A stretch of 64,000 nucleotides of DNA from Lumbricus rubellus (GCA_945859605.1 OX243825.1:656826-720825), one strand, 5' to 3'; positions 51,220-63,877 are shown, counted from the first letter of the stretch. Notes: generated from the letters alone by a model not told the origin. Made by a program: numbers and translations.

Positions 51220-53838
51220 CTGTACAAGAACATTGCCATTCAACCATGATTGCAAACGAGCACGTGTTTAAGGCTGTGTGCCTCGCGGAGGTAGCCATTG
51301 ATGCAGGTTTCAGTAATTGACTAATTTCGTCTTACAACAATATTAACCAACAAGTCTTAGTTCTAATACATACTGCGCAACTTTAATTAAGAAAACTCGT
51401 TGCTGAGCTCTCAGCCTTATTTGAAAGACCATAATCGAATGGTTCCCGAGTCATTGCTCTTTCGAGCGCTGGGTAGATTTCACAATGTCTAGATTCTAGG
51501 ATTTTATCTGAGCTTAAACTATAGTTGAAGAAAAACCTGATTGAAATTTGAGTTGAAAACCTGCTGTCGGGTTTATCCTGAAGTTGGAACAATGCAGAGT
51601 TAAATGCTGTTTAGATTAATTTATACTCATTCATTCGGAAATTTACATGGCGTCCCTTCAAGAAACAAAGCTACTCAGAGGCTTTGAAACATTTAGTAAA
51701 TAGATTGAATTCTAAGATATAAATTTGTAAGTATGCCTACCTCTATGCGAAGACTATACACGCTCCCTGTTCTGTTGGTTATACGATGGATTTTTTCGTT
51801 TCCCAACCAAAACTCTCCTCGTCCTATGTCTCCAAATCCATTCTTGTATTCGATCCATGTTCGATCAAAATTCACGGATCCGTTAAAACGTTGCATCAGA
51901 ATTATCCAATTGTTTACGGATGGAAGCAGAACAGGACCTTCTCCCAAATCAATGACAACATCTGACTGAATGGGAAGTCCTGCAATGTCAGAAAAAGGAT
52001 GCTTGCATTAATGCAGAGCGCAGTCATAGAGTGTTCCTTTACCAACTCAACAATAATTATAATTATGTAGAGTGCTCCTTATCAGATACCAACTCAGCTG
52101 CACCCAGCTCACCTTCAAATATCCGTGAAAGGTGCTTGCGCAGACTCTATTCAGGGCTTAAAGTGTGCCTGGACGGTCATGGACGACGTCCATGCACTTA
52201 TTTTCAAATTTTAGAGTCAGAAACTTGCGATTCAAGTTATCCTATCGCAAGCTGCACGGAAATCATAATATGTGCAAACGGTATAAATCGCGTTTCTGGT
52301 GTTCATTCCAGACAAATCTGCTTTTATCGAGAGTGTCTAAGTCCCCAAGGGATCGTGTTTACGGTTTACTTCGGGGCAAAATATAATAATAATGATAATA
52401 AATTGTCCATATTCGTAAAGAACTAACACGTACCTGGTTGGGTCAGACAAATGGTTGAATTTTGATTAGTTTTCTTTACCAGGGTCATTGCGAAGCAGTC
52501 TTGTTGCTCGATACGACCAACATTGCAATAACCTTTGACAGTCTCGGCGTCTGCAGACAATTTAAAATTTATGCATTAAAATTTTACTTTGGAAATCTGC
52601 ATTTTGATTTGAAGGAAAGAAACGATTAGGCTAAGTAGACACGATAAACGACCAGCTGAAATCTCGTTTTCGAAGATGCAACCGTCAAAGGTAAATCAAT
52701 AATCGTGACAATACCCACCAATAGAAAATCCTGGTCGTAACATACAAAATTGTAGCATAGCTCTACGTGGAATCAGGCGTGAAATCTTGCGCTAGAAGTT
52801 TACTAAGTATAGTGGCTCGTATTACAACACAAGTTCTTTCATTGTGGCAAATAGCTCAGACGTTGTCATAATAATTGAATATCATTGGCAACACTCACTA
52901 GAAAATTATTCAACAAGAATCATTAGCTAGCCTAGATACACGTGGAATAATTGTAACTCCAAACTCTAGCGTTGATCGTTTCAATACGCAGAAAGTCAGG
53001 TCGCCGAAAGAGACTGAACACGCATAAGAAAATGGAAAAAGAGTCTTCTCTTTCTTGCCAAAGAAGAAAATTATTTAAGATTAGGTTAACAAAAAAGGTT
53101 AACAAAGTATTCTGACGAATTAATTTGGAAGACGAGACATAAACATGAGTCTCTTAACTGTTAAAATGACGACGTAAACTATGGCTATAATATTATTATT
53201 GACTCACTCATTAGCGACCTGTCCGTAAGAACATTTCGGTCCTGAAAAAAACCCAAACACAACAGGAATTATCAATCAGAAATTCTCCTGATATCGATAA
53301 AGAATTATTCAGTGGAAATAAGCAAATCAGTAACTAGTCAGCAAGCTCTATATTAACTTTCTCCAACTTCGCAGCGACTCAGAATGTATTGCATGGACGG
53401 ACGCTATAAAATTATAAATAATTATCAATAAGCATTTTCCATTGGACAAACCACGCATGAGTGCAGCTGTGCATTTGAGTCAACTAAGCTCAACATTCAG
53501 AGATCCGTCCAATTATAATTACTTACCAACATCAGAGAGCAGTCATCGTCGAAGTAGACTTCTTGTGGAACGAATCCGTAAATGCAACACGTTCCACTTG
53601 AAGAGTAGAAACCAAAAGCGAAGCATTGCGACGCCTGGTTGCATTCGACTGCACACTCAGTGACTGACTTTACTCGAAGAGTCATGGAGGCAGCGGTTGA
53701 ATCCGGACAGTAGCCACGCCACGCATTAAATATAATGAAATTCTTCTCATGAAAGTGTTGGCAGACAAAACCTGTTGAAATCATCATCAACCAACCAAGA
53801 ATTCTTAGAGGTAACGCACGAGTACACCTGATACGCAT
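50860..53838 (-). CDS. Gene F: secreted PAN/apple-fibrinogen domain protein
   Basis: Exons: 53527-53838, 52434-52550, 51741-51979, 50860-51219. It is the most compact of the tandem genes (3.0 kb), with no transposon inside its first intron. The architecture and phases are those of D, E and G, and all exons are open, about 341 residues. The PAN exon is a distinct variant (GFVCQHFHEKN, STAASMTL, VYFDDDC) and the splice donor is the consensus GTAAGT. The FBG-C exon is close to that of E, including the altered calcium loop DADNN. The upstream flank (54680-54960) aligns with those of D and E. Confidence 0.8.
51741..51979 (-). CDS. Gene F exon 3: FBG domain, N-half
   Basis: 239 bp: GLPIQSDVVIDLGEGPVLLP, SVNNWIILMQRFNGSVNFDR, EYKNGFGDIGRGEFWLGNEK. 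Donor GAG|GTAGGC, phase 0. Confidence 0.87.
52434..52550 (-). CDS. Gene F exon 2: linker exon
   Basis: 117 bp: AETVKGYCNVGRIEQQDCFA, MTLVKKTNQNSTICLTQPG. Acceptor TTGTCTGCAG, donor CAG|GTACGT. Confidence 0.76.
53527..53838 (-). CDS. Gene F exon 1: signal peptide + PAN/apple domain
   Basis: 104 codons from ATG 53838, the start conserved in D-G (MRIRCTRALPLRILGWLMMI). PAN cysteines are as in D. Donor TTG|GTAAGT is the best consensus of the four genes, which is why phase 0 at this junction is hard to avoid. Confidence 0.83.
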
Positions 53839-55436
53839 CGTTGCTTCGATCTTGGCGGCTGCTACAGATGATCTCTGCTTCAGCTTCTAATATTGGCAGC
53901 TCAGTAAGCAGCCGACTACTAGGTAAAGGGTGTTCATAAAATATCGAGCCTTTAAGAACAGCGACGGTTGTCGGGTTGCAATGTGTAAATATTGCTGTCT
54001 CTTTGCATGTATTTTAATCGAAAAAGTAATGCTATAATATAATTAATTGACACTCGATCGTTTCAGCTTCATTATTATAAATAACCTTCGTGGCTTTACC
54101 TCAGATTTTTCTGGGCTGTTTTTCGGGATTTCAACCTTGTGCCTCTCTGATGACTTCGACAGCTTCAATAATGCTTTCTTCGTGGCGATGACGGCGCTTA
54201 AAGTGATTAGAATTAAATCAGCCACAGACTTGACTAATCCGGTGTATACTACATTAAACTTAAACTTAAACAGAGAAGACAAAATATGATCTTAATCTGA
54301 ATTTCATCAATGGATCTGAACTTGATGTAGGCCTAGCTTTTACGATTTTTTATTAACTGTCTCGTCCTTCGAGTGTCAGAGACCTTAGCTAAGTCTCTTT
54401 TACGGGACTTGACCAAAGTAATCTTAAGCACCAGAGTGGAGTCCAGTTCATGTAGCGTTGTAGCCTATTCATTCAATATAGCCTAATTCAACTAGTGTAC
54501 TTGCTGATACTGTGAATGTCATAATTTCATGCTTTATGTTGTAAAGGAACTGGGCATCATGGTCAATTTGAGTTAGGCTTGTCTAATCAAAAACTGGCTC
54601 AAAACTTTTTGAAATCCCACTGAGGTGCAACAACATGTATCTGACTTTGTCTTGGACTAAAATATATGTCGGCGTCTCTCAAATAGTTACAGAACAATGG
54701 AAGACATCTCTATGGTTACGTAGTCAAGAAAATGTCTTTTGCCGCATGTGGACACATTCGGCGCATTGCATTCATGCACAGTCATAGTTATTATGTTTGC
54801 GTTTTCGACTGAATGTTTTTTCATCCGCCTGCAATGCATGGGTGTATGTATAAATGTATGAATGTATGAATGATATTGTTTGTGTGTGTATATAGATATA
54901 AGTATGTATTTTAGGTGTATGTGGGATTGTTGGTATGTATACATATGTATGTATGGATGCCAGTTTATTTAGCGCCTCTTTAGCGCCTCTTAGAGGTCCC
55001 ATATTGACAGATGGGGTATTCATGAATGTCTTCCTGCTTATGACGCATATTCAAAAGCCAAAAGAAAGAAAGCAACGCTTTTCAAGCATGTATTCGATCG
55101 AATCGCCACGAAAGAAATGACAGTATGGATGAGAAAGAATCAACTGAGTTAGGCTTAGCATAAAGCATAAAATTATTGGTCAACCCATTGTCACTTACAC
55201 GCTAGGATCATACTTTTCATATTATTGTTCTTTACCTTGAATTATTAGGCTGGTTGTCTTCTGTTTGTGCATCACGCGAAATGTAGCAGAGGTTTCACTG
55301 AAACGATTGAAGTCAGTTGAAGCAAAACATTTCCTTCTTCGTTCGATTGTCTTGCTATGTAACACGACCTAATGTTTATTTATTAGGAACATTTATATAG
55401 CGCCCTTTCAAGACTCTCTACTCAGAAGCGCTTGTG

Positions 55437-55605
55437 TGAGGCGCGGTTGGCAGGTTCGAATCCACCTCAAGGCGCCGCGTAAGGACTCTGGGAAATTCCT
55501 TCATTAGCAATTGCTCAGCGCTTGGGCGTGAAACTCCGATGCAGTGTCCGGGCTGTAGTCGGAAGCGCTTCTGAGTAGATTTTCTTGAAGGAGTGGTATA
55601 ACAAG
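55437..55605 (+). mobile_element. tRNA-derived SINE, head partly deleted
   Basis: B-box GGTTCGAATCC at 55452, body CAATTGCTCAGCGCTTGGGC and tail GGAAGCGCTTCTGAGTAGAT. The A-box region present in the orthologous copy at 38535 is missing here (about 25 bp deleted). Confidence 0.75.
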
Positions 55606-56360
55606 CACGTACAAACGAATACGCGGTATCGGTATATAATATATATACACAAGACATTAATTTTATGCAGCGTGCTTAAAGTTTTAAACACATATACACG
55701 CTGGTCTCCAGCGCTTACGCTTCCTGAGTTGCTCGGAAAATTTCGGAGATATGGCGGGAAAGGAATGCCTCAGACAGTGCAGCATAATTATAGGCGGTGT
55801 GGATAATACCTCGATAAGTTGCGGTCTTATTGGTAGAAGCCTATTGGATGCATGAAGGAAGGTGTAGTCGTGTAGTTTATTCGTCGTTCTACATTCTTAT
55901 ATTTCAAACCAATGACTCCGAGTTTGTGTCAATGAAACAATGCACTTAAGTTATTTAGTTATTTAACACAACTTGTTCGTTTAACTTTATTGGTCGGTGT
56001 AACACTGCAAGAGATGTTTTGTGGCATCATTGATTCATTAGCAAAGTCGTTTTCTTTCGTAAGTTTCATAATTATTTAGAAACAAATAATAGCATTGAGT
56101 AACGTCTTAAGTGTTGATGATATTATCATTTTGTCAATCACGTCTCTAAAATAGTCAATATTGAAAGGCAGAAAGTCCTTGGTGATTTCTGCTTCAGCTA
56201 GAGTTAGCCTCAATCGAGAAAGATTAAGTGGAAATGTTTCTTGCGATATGTGCAGTTGAGCAATGTTTTGAATTGTACAAAAGAACAGGACAAATGATTG
56301 CTTGGAAAAATCCAATCTAAATCAACCTAAACAAGACGAGGTTTCTCATTTAAATGTTGT

Positions 56361-56729
56361 TCATTTCCTTCTTATCATCATCCGCGCTTCTCGTAGTATT
56401 CCATCTGAAACATTCGACTTCAGACTCCACCAGACAAAACTCGTCGAAGTGTACTTGCACGTGAGACAGGCATACGCACAGCTGTTAAACCACCATCCAG
56501 CCTGGTATTGTTGGGCGCAGTTGAGAGTGCTTCTGTCATTGTCGGCATCTATAGACGTGAAGCTCATTCCTCCGAGGTATCTATAGGACCCGAAAGCGTT
56601 GCTCGTGAGCGTGTCCCCGGCACTTCCACAGAATCCTGATAAGTGAATGGCGTAGTAGTTGTCTTCCGAGTCAAGATAAAATGTGTCATAGTCGGCGTTG
56701 AACCACTCACCAGTTTTATTGAGCCTCAT
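56361..56729 (-). CDS. Gene G exon 4: FBG domain, C-half and stop
   Basis: 122 residues after TTTTTGCAG: MRLNKTGEWFNADYD, FCGSAGDTLT, SFTSIDADNDRSTLNC, AGWWFNSCAYACLTC, VSDGILREARMMIRRK. Confidence 0.88.
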   Translation of the reverse strand: MRLNKTGEWFNADYDTFYLDSEDNYYAIHLSGFCGSAGDTLTSNAFGSYRYLGGMSFTSIDADNDRSTLNCAQQYQAGWWFNSCAYACLTCKYTSTSFVWWSLKSNVSDGILREARMMIRRK

Positions 56730-57262
56730 CTGCAAAAAGTACACAATGCCATTCAGCCAGTCCTGAAGAAAACCAAAGGTTTAACCGTTTGTTCCACGCC
56801 GAGCTAGTTTTTGGTGCAGCTGTGAATAATTAGCTAAATTATCTCAGGATTAAATTAGATTGATAATGCAATTATAAGCCAATACTTTGCAATAACAGTA
56901 AATGTTGTTAGTGATTATTTATGTTGCGTACGGTATCTATAACTTAAGAAAACTTGTAGGCCCGAGAGATGCTCACAGCCTGATTTAAACGTTCATCGAT
57001 TCATTCCCGAAATTCGGCTTTCTTCAATTGCTGTAGATGTCTCTCAAAATAATTTAATGCCTTAATTCATGAGGTTTTTATGTTAACTGAGCGGTAGTTA
57101 AAACCTAGTTGATCATCTGTGTAGATCGAAAGCCTACTATTCGTTTTTCTTAATTAAAGACACATATAGCCAAAAAAGAAGTTAATGGGGAAGTACAAGG
57201 CACCCAAGCCCCCGCTAACAAGAAAAAACAGATAACTATGGATATTCTAGGTGACAAAACAG

Positions 57263-57303
<41 letters not shown>

Positions 57304-60256
57304 CAGTATGCTTTGCAGTGGACTATAAATGAGATTCTTTTTGATACAATTTTACCCCATCAAATGTTCTGGTAAAATTAGTTTAATTCGGTCATGGAGT
57401 CATTGCGGTCGAAATAAAAGCTGTTATTAACACAATAGAATCAAATTAGACCTAAAAATATATCTTTCTGTCATCAAAACTTATTGCAACTCCCATCATT
57501 CTGTCGGGTCTATCCACAAGTTAGTAACAAAGGAAAGTTAAATGTCGTTTATACTTTAACCCATTAATGCCTACAATCCCATATATGGGATGATAAAAAA
57601 GTGCAAATATTTCTATAAACCAAGTGCAATTTAAAACATTTTTTAAACTGATTTACTAGCTAACATATTGTTCTTCAAGATAATAATTTTAATTTTAGAT
57701 CTGGCAGAGGTTGTAAATTTTTTGGTGCAATGGTGTCATTTCTGGACAAGTATTTGAAATTCGTGATTTCTGAAAATGGCTAAAATTTATCAACTCTGAA
57801 ACATTTCTCGGAACTAGTTACAAACAGGAGTTGTAAGTTTGGAAGTAGGCTACCTCTATGCGAAGGCTATACACGCTCCCTGTTCCGTTGGTCAGGCGAT
57901 GGACTTTTTCGTTTCCCAACCAAAACTCTCCTCGTCCTATGTCTCCAAATCCATTCTTGTATTCGGTCCATGTTCGATTGAATAGCAGAGATCCGTTAAA
58001 ACGTTGCATCACAATTATCCAATTGTTTACGGATGGGAGTAGAACAGGACCTTCTCCCAAATCAATGACAACGTCTGACTGAACGGGAAGTCCTGAAACA
58101 ATGCCAGAAGTTCATTATAGCGCACATGCATTTACACAGAGCACAATATAGCGCTCCTTAAAGGATACTAACCTATAAAATTATGCGCACCGATCAACTT
58201 CGATATATTTTGAACAATTTAGGAAAGCTTGTGACAGGTGCTGAATAGCCTACATATTTATTGCCAAACTTTATACTTCACTGGCGGTTGATTCAAGTTT
58301 TACAAGAATCGATAGAGAGTCAGGAATTCTGCATGGTCAATTTGTCCCTAATACAAACTAGAGGCTACAAAAAATCAAGTGTTGCACGCACTGCACGCAG
58401 TGTGAGTCGCGTCAACTTCTGGGCGTCAATGCTTCCCTGTCTCTTATAATATTGAAAACCATAATGATTGTTTTTGTATGTCGACTTGTCATAGCGCCCT
58501 TCAAGCTCCCTACTCGGAGGCGCTCCCGACTGCAGAGTGAACATTGCACCGGAGTTTCACGCCGAAGCGCTGAGCAATTGCAAGTGAAATACTTACTCAT
58601 TGCTCAAAGTCCTTACGCGGCGACTTGATGTGGATTCGAACCTGCAACCCTTCGGTTGCAAGGCGATGAACATACCCACTACACTACCACCGAGCCCCAC
58701 ATTTTCAAAAATAATTTTATAATAGTCTGTATTCGTAAGAAATTAACATGTAACCTACCTTGTAGAGTCAGACAGATGGTCGTATTTTCATTGGTTGTCT
58801 TTACCAGTGTCAACTCAAAACAGTCTCGTTGCTCGATTCGATCAACATTGCAGTAACTTTTGACAGGCATTGAGTCTACAGACATTTTATAACGTTTCGT
58901 ACAGAATGATATTACTTTGGAAAATCTGCATTGTGATTTTAAGAAAGTGAAGAAAAGGAACAACTTTAAACTCACTATTGAAACGTCTATTCCTAAGGAA
59001 AATCCGGCAAACTTAAGGCAAATTGTTACAAAACCCACGTAAGGGAAATCTGGGTTGCAATAACAAAAGGGAAAATTCGAGATTACATGGATTCTGACGC
59101 AGAATCTTGCGGAAGAGGTCTGCTAGAATGACTCATGTTCAACAGAAGATGCTTTACTAAGGCAAAATAATAGCACTGATGTTGCTGTAATTTTATTTAG
59201 ATTCTAATATTAGGCCTATCAGTAACACTGTGATATTTACTTAACAGAATCATTAGGTGCATAACTTAGAATAATTCTAGATTTAATCAGGAACTTCTTT
59301 AGCGTTGGTTTCATTAAAATGTGTAAACAGTAATAGGATGCATCAACCGGTGTCACAGCAAAATCGAACATTGGTCGCTTATACTAGGCAGAAACATAGG
59401 CCTACTATAATTATGATATAATGAGCTTTCAAAATAATGATCTACCAGAAAACGAAGAAATGCGAGTCATCTTCTATTTCTTGCCAAAGCAGAGATTTAG
59501 TTAAAAGATTAGATTAACGAGAAATTCAGATTAATAATTTCAAAAGCAAGACATAACCATGAATCTGTTAACTGTTACAATAAATTAGAAAATGTATTTC
59601 TCCAGTAAATGACTCACTCATTAGCGAGCTGTCCGTTAGAACATTTCGGTCCTGAAAAGACCAAACACAACCAGCAATCAGAAATCCTCCCGGCATTGAT
59701 AAAGAACCATTCAGTTGAATTAACAAATCAGTCACTACTGTAACTAGTCAGCTACTTCTATGTCAACTGTTTCCAATTTCAAAGTGACGCAGAATATTTT
59801 GCATTTTCGGACGCTCTACAATTATCAATTTTCAATAGGACTAAGCATTTTGGAGTTTGGACAAAGCACACATTGCATAATTATGAGTAAATAAAACTAT
59901 AAGCTCAACATTTAAAGATCCGTCCAATACATGTAATTACTTACCAACATCAGAGAGCAATCAGCGTCGTAGTAGACTTCTTGCGGAACGAATCCGTAAA
60001 TGCAGCACGTTCTACTTGAAGAGTAGAAACCAAAAGCGAAGCATTGCGACGCTTGGTTGCACTCGACTGCACATTCCGTCACTGACTTTACTCGAAGAGT
60101 CATGGAGGCAGCGGTTGAATCTGGACAGTAGCCACGCCACGCATTCAATATGATGAAATTCTTGTCATGAAAAAGTTGGCAGACAAAACCCGTTGAAATC
60201 ATCATCAACCAACCCAGAATTCTCAGAGGCAACGCATGAATACACCTGATGCGCAT
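56361..60256 (-). CDS. Gene G: secreted PAN/apple-fibrinogen domain protein
   Basis: Exons: 59945-60256, 58759-58875, 57854-58092, 56361-56729. About 344 residues with the same domain order as D-F, all exons open. The linker exon is the most diverged of the four (VKSYCNVDRIEQRDCFELTL, TTNENTTICLTLQG). FBG-C keeps the full DxDND calcium loop and a variant central segment (TSNAFGSYRYLGGMSFTSID). The linker-to-FBG intron contains a SINE (58477-58697) and the FBG intron a TA microsatellite. The upstream flank to about 61050 aligns with those of D-F, so G is the right-hand member of the tandem set. Confidence 0.8.
57265..57300. repeat. (TA)n microsatellite
   Basis: About 18 perfect TA units in the FBG intron of gene G. 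Confidence 0.95.
57854..58092 (-). CDS. Gene G exon 3: FBG domain, N-half
   Basis: 239 bp: NNWIIVMQRFNGSLLFNRTW, TEYKNGFGDIGRGEFWLGNE, VHRLTNGTGSVYSLRIE. The SLLF and VHRLTNG variants resemble gene B more than D-F. Confidence 0.87.
58477..58697 (-). mobile_element. tRNA-derived SINE, near full length
   Basis: Minus strand: head GGTGGTAGTGTAGTGGGTAT, B-box GGTTCGAATCC near 58640, body TTGCTCAGCGCTTCGGCGTG, tail GGAGCGCCTCCGAGTAGGGA and GCGCTATGACAAG. It is the most complete copy of the family also seen at 38535 and 55437, and is specific to gene G. Confidence 0.82.
58759..58875 (-). CDS. Gene G exon 2: linker exon
   Basis: 117 bp with acceptor TGTCTGTAG (TAG instead of CAG) and donor CAAG|GTAGGT. 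The longer frame seen around it (58679-59038) is read-through of both introns. Cysteines are conserved; potential glycosylation at NTT. Confidence 0.72.
59945..60256 (-). CDS. Gene G exon 1: signal peptide + PAN/apple domain
   Basis: 104 codons from ATG 60256; mixes features of D/E (CIHALPLRIL, CQLFHDKN) and F (STAASMTL). One distinctive change is SSSRTCCIYG for SSSGTCCIYG. Donor TTG|GTAAGT. Confidence 0.83.
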
Positions 60257-60259
60257 CGT

Positions 60260-61490
60260 TGCTTCCGACGATATGTCACGCTTCGCTGCTATTACACGCA
60301 GATAATCTCTGTTTCAGCTTCTCATATTGAGTCCACTGCTGTGACAGCTCAATAAGCAGTCGATAGCTAGGTGAATGTATATATTCAGAAAATATCGGAC
60401 TAGGAGCAGAACGACATAATGGTTGTTCGGTTGCTATGTATATAATGTGCTGCTCAGGGGACAGCGGGTTACTGGTGCAGTATTTTTCGACCACGACAGG
60501 TCTAAGCTTACATGTTGAACAAGCACACCCCTATCTTTGCACGTCCTTGAATAAGCACACCCGTTTCTTTGCACTTCCATTAATTGGCGAACTAACGTCA
60601 TCAGAAATTTACTTAAACTCAGTCAATTCATCCTTTTCGGATCTCGACTGCATTGTCTCTCTACTGGACATTGGACAATGATTTCGATCGCTTCACTTAA
60701 TATGCCTTCCACTTGACGAATACGGCGCTATAAAAAAATCATTGGATTTGGACTAAACTGAAGACTACTGAGCTATAGTGTAAAGTGAATAAGACATGAA
60801 AAGAAGACGAAATCGGGTCGTTTTCCGGATGACATCTAAACAAGAGGAAACTTTTGCGATTGTATTCTTGTTAATTGTTTCAATTGCATAACTGTAAACT
60901 GTCACCGATTACGAAATGTTTCAATTATAGAAAATTATTATTATGATTATTTCAATGTATGTGGATATGCCTATACAAGGACATGTAGGCTATGTGTGGA
61001 TGCCAGTTCATTTAGTGCCTCTCGAAGGTCCATAGAGACAGATATTTCTTCATGTATATCCTGTTATATAATATATATGTATACATATATATCAACATAC
61101 ATATATATTTTACCATTCCTCAAAACCATTCGAAGGAATGCGTCGCCTTTCAAACATATTCTATCGAATTGCCTCGAATAAAGTCACAGAAAGGAAGCAG
61201 GAAAAAACTATTGGTCTCAATTGCACAGTTATCATAAAGAATAAATTTGTGATTCAATAGTTGCTTGTGCTAAGGATTCCTTGCATAAAAGCGAATATGG
61301 ATTGACTATTGTCATCCGTTACAATCTTCTGAATCTTGGACCATTAGCGCAATTGTTGTCCTCTACGCATTAAGCGAAATGAAGCAGAGTCTTCACTTAA
61401 ATGATCGATGTTAGCTGCAGCAAAGCATTTAGTCTAGACCTATTCTACTGTGAATTGTCTTTCTATTTAAAATAGCCGAATGTATATTTA
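60260..61490. other. Upstream flank of gene G
   Basis: No gene recognised. Parts (60940-61260) align with the upstream flanks of D, E and F, sharing TATGTGGATGCCAGTTCATT-like sequence, and mark the right end of the tandem unit. Any promoter of gene G would lie just right of 60256; no convincing core promoter element is visible. Confidence 0.4.
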
Positions 61491-61494
61491 CTAG

Positions 61495-61545
61495 AACCAT
61501 TTATATAGCGCCACTCGTGACTATCTACTCAAAAGCGCTGAAATG
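61495..61545 (-). mobile_element. SINE tail fragment
   Basis: AACCATTTATATAGCGCCAC followed by CTACTCAAAAGCGCT is the inverted SINE/LINE tail. The rest of the element is not recognisable. Confidence 0.6.
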
Positions 61546-61693
61546 TGACAGACAATAAATCTTAAGGTAATGCGTTTTAATCGCACTCAAAGTTCCATCT
61601 CTCTCTTGTCTAAAAACCTGCCATTTCTGGAAGCGCTTCTGAAAGGTTCTTGCTGCACGAAGCGCTTTACAAATGGTCAGATGCAATACAGTA

Positions 61694-61950
61694 GGCCTCA
61701 TGCTCGTTGAATCATGCTTCATTTTGCTGCATTTACGCCCAAGAGCTATTAATGTAATTATGTCAATGGTAACTTATAAATTAAACTTCTTTCTAATCTT
61801 CGTCTGTGATATATAATGGAGTAAGACCAATGTAACTGTTAGAGCCTCATGCTCGCTGAATTATGCTTCATCTTTGCTGCATTTACGCCCAGGAGCTATT
61901 CATATAATATTATGTCAACGGGAAATGGTAAATTAAACTTCTCTGTAATT
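61694..61950. repeat. Imperfect tandem duplication, about 150-bp unit
   Basis: The block starting CTCATGCTCG at 61696 (TTGCTGCATTTACGCCCAAG) is repeated from about 61848 (TTGCTGCATTTACGCCCAGG) with moderate divergence. Confidence 0.75.
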
Positions 61951-62214
61951 TTCTAACTGCCCGAGTAGTCGACAATTCACACGTTTTCTCTCCGAAGTCC
62001 TTGAGCCTCGACGATTAGCCAGACGGGAGTCATCTACCACCTACCAGAGACTCTGATCAACCACGCCATCTACCAGCTGTCTACGGGAATCCGATGGTTA
62101 ACTCTACGTGTTTGCGAGGGCTCGCCACCGGTGACTCTTACAGCTTACTGTGTTTTGTTTTGCAACTTGTTGTTATTTTTCGCTCGCTATGACTCTTAAC
62201 ATCATTTCGGCTAG

Positions 62215-62290
62215 TTAGTGCAGAGAGCGCCTCTGAGTAGATGTGTCTTGAAGAGGCGCTATATAAATTCTCAGAATGAATGAATGAATA
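62215..62290 (+). mobile_element. SINE/LINE 3' tail with (TGAA)n
   Basis: GAGCGCCTCTGAGTAGATGT, GAGGCGCTATATAAATTCTC and then GAATGAATGAATGAA. It is the same 3' end as the SINE inserted in the LTR at 30479-30600; upstream sequence to about 61970 may belong to the element but is not recognised. Confidence 0.7.
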
Positions 62291-62753
62291 TGATCAGTAG
62301 CACCTATAGTAATATTTGTAATAAAAAGGATATAATTATCAGTTTAAAAGGTTTTATCAGTAACATTTAATAGCATCAGTCACAATTAAATTGCTAATTA
62401 TAGTCTATTAGCTACATTTTGTCCATTTAACCTTACAATAGAAACCTTTAACGATAAAGTAGAAGAGTCTGTGCAGTTTCTGATCCTGTTAACATTTTTA
62501 ACGCGGAATGAAATGAAGAAAACTTTATTAGCATGCAGTCCAGTTATTCAGTTTCAAAAAGCTTACACCATTACAGTCTACAGGCATAGAGTTTGTGCTG
62601 GCGGTGCATATGCCTATTATAATAGCAGATCACGCGTGCGAGGTTGCAATGGGATATCAAGAGAATCCCCTAGAAATAAAAGTTCATAATTATGCGGAAC
62701 AACAATTAACAAAAATGCCTTCTGCTTCTCGTCAATGTTCGCCATCTTGTTGC

Positions 62754-63110
62754 TCATTTGGTTTTGATCATCATCCGCGCAGCTTGAACTAAGCCACTCG
62801 CCGATGAAGACGGGGTGTCCCAAACAAAGTCAGTTCCGTTTTTGCACGTGAGACAGTTAAGGTAGCAGCTGTTGAACCACCATCCTCCGAAGTATTGCCG
62901 GGCGCAATTGTTGGGACTATTGTCGTTGTCGGAATCCCTGGTCGTGAAGTTCATTCCATTGTGATACCACTTGGACGCCACCACGGTGTTGGTGAGCGAA
63001 TCGCCAGCATTTCCGCTGTATCCTGAGAGGTGAATGGCGTACTTCTTGTCCTCGGAATCAATAGAAAAGTTGGCGTAGTCTGCGTTTAGCCAAGTTCCAT
63101 CTTTGTACAA
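62754..63110 (-). CDS. Gene H (partial): FBG domain, C-half and stop
   Basis: 118 residues after acceptor CATTTCAG: GTWLNADYANFSIDSEDKKY, YSGNAGDSLTN, MNFTTRDSDNDNSPNNC (intact DxDND loop), GGWWFNSCYLNCLTC, AARMMIKTK. It lacks the FCG cysteine of D-G (YSG instead), as in gene B, so H may belong to the B-like branch. The FBG-N and 5' exons are not found between 63110 and the window end; they would lie further right. The exon is open and could be functional. Confidence 0.82.
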   Translation of the reverse strand: MYKDGTWLNADYANFSIDSEDKKYAIHLSGYSGNAGDSLTNTVVASKWYHNGMNFTTRDSDNDNSPNNCARQYFGGWWFNSCYLNCLTCKNGTDFVWDTPSSSASGLVQAARMMIKTK

Positions 63111-63877
63111 CTGAAATGATAATATTTCCGCTGTAGGCCTACCTTCTAAAATATCAAACTGTAATTCACGATCCCAATGCGCTCAACCCATTTATCACCC
63201 AATCCGTCAAAAACCGGCTCCGCCTCTTATCTCGTCAATAGAAAAAAAAATTTCATAGCCGTCGCAATTTCATCATCTTAGAATTACAGCAGTTATTTTA
63301 TCAATCCTGCGAGCTTATCATAACTTCCAGTCTTCCAAACTCTACACAGGTCTTGCACTCTTCTTACCACAAAATTAATGTTATCCTAAAATCTGATTCA
63401 TTTTCTTCTATCTAGCTCATTTCTGAAAGCCATGCAGCGTCTGACTAATCTTTTCAACTTAATATGGAACTCGTTCTAAACTTCTATGCTAACTCGATTT
63501 TGTTTTGGCTGAAAATGTCTGATTAAGATTACTTCAGATTCTTAACTTTCTTTCGGCGATGCAGAAATCTCACATAATCAAGTCTAACTGCAGCAAAGTT
63601 TTATTTGAGCAAATTGAGCTAAGTTGGTGAAAAATCTTTAATGATCCTCTCAGATAAAATAAGAGCTTTACTAAATACAAAGGTAACATTAGGGTCAGAT
63701 AGAAAACTCAGATTAAGAATTTGTCCTGTTTAGGCCTACCATCGCTAACCATGAAACAAAGCAATTAATCTTCATGCTTTCTGCAAAATTATCACTTAGA
63801 ATAGATTATAATATTCTGATGCAAATAATTTAATGAATTTCCCCAGATATCACCCTGTTTCTCTTCCTGGGAAATGC

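Noticed and set aside
57558..57600. Possible TTAA element end (TTAACCCATTAATGCC)
   Set aside because: No inverted partner with TTAA was found downstream within the gene G intron.
58679..59038. 119-codon frame around the gene G linker exon
   Set aside because: Only the 117 bp between acceptor and donor are conserved; the rest is intron and a SINE edge.
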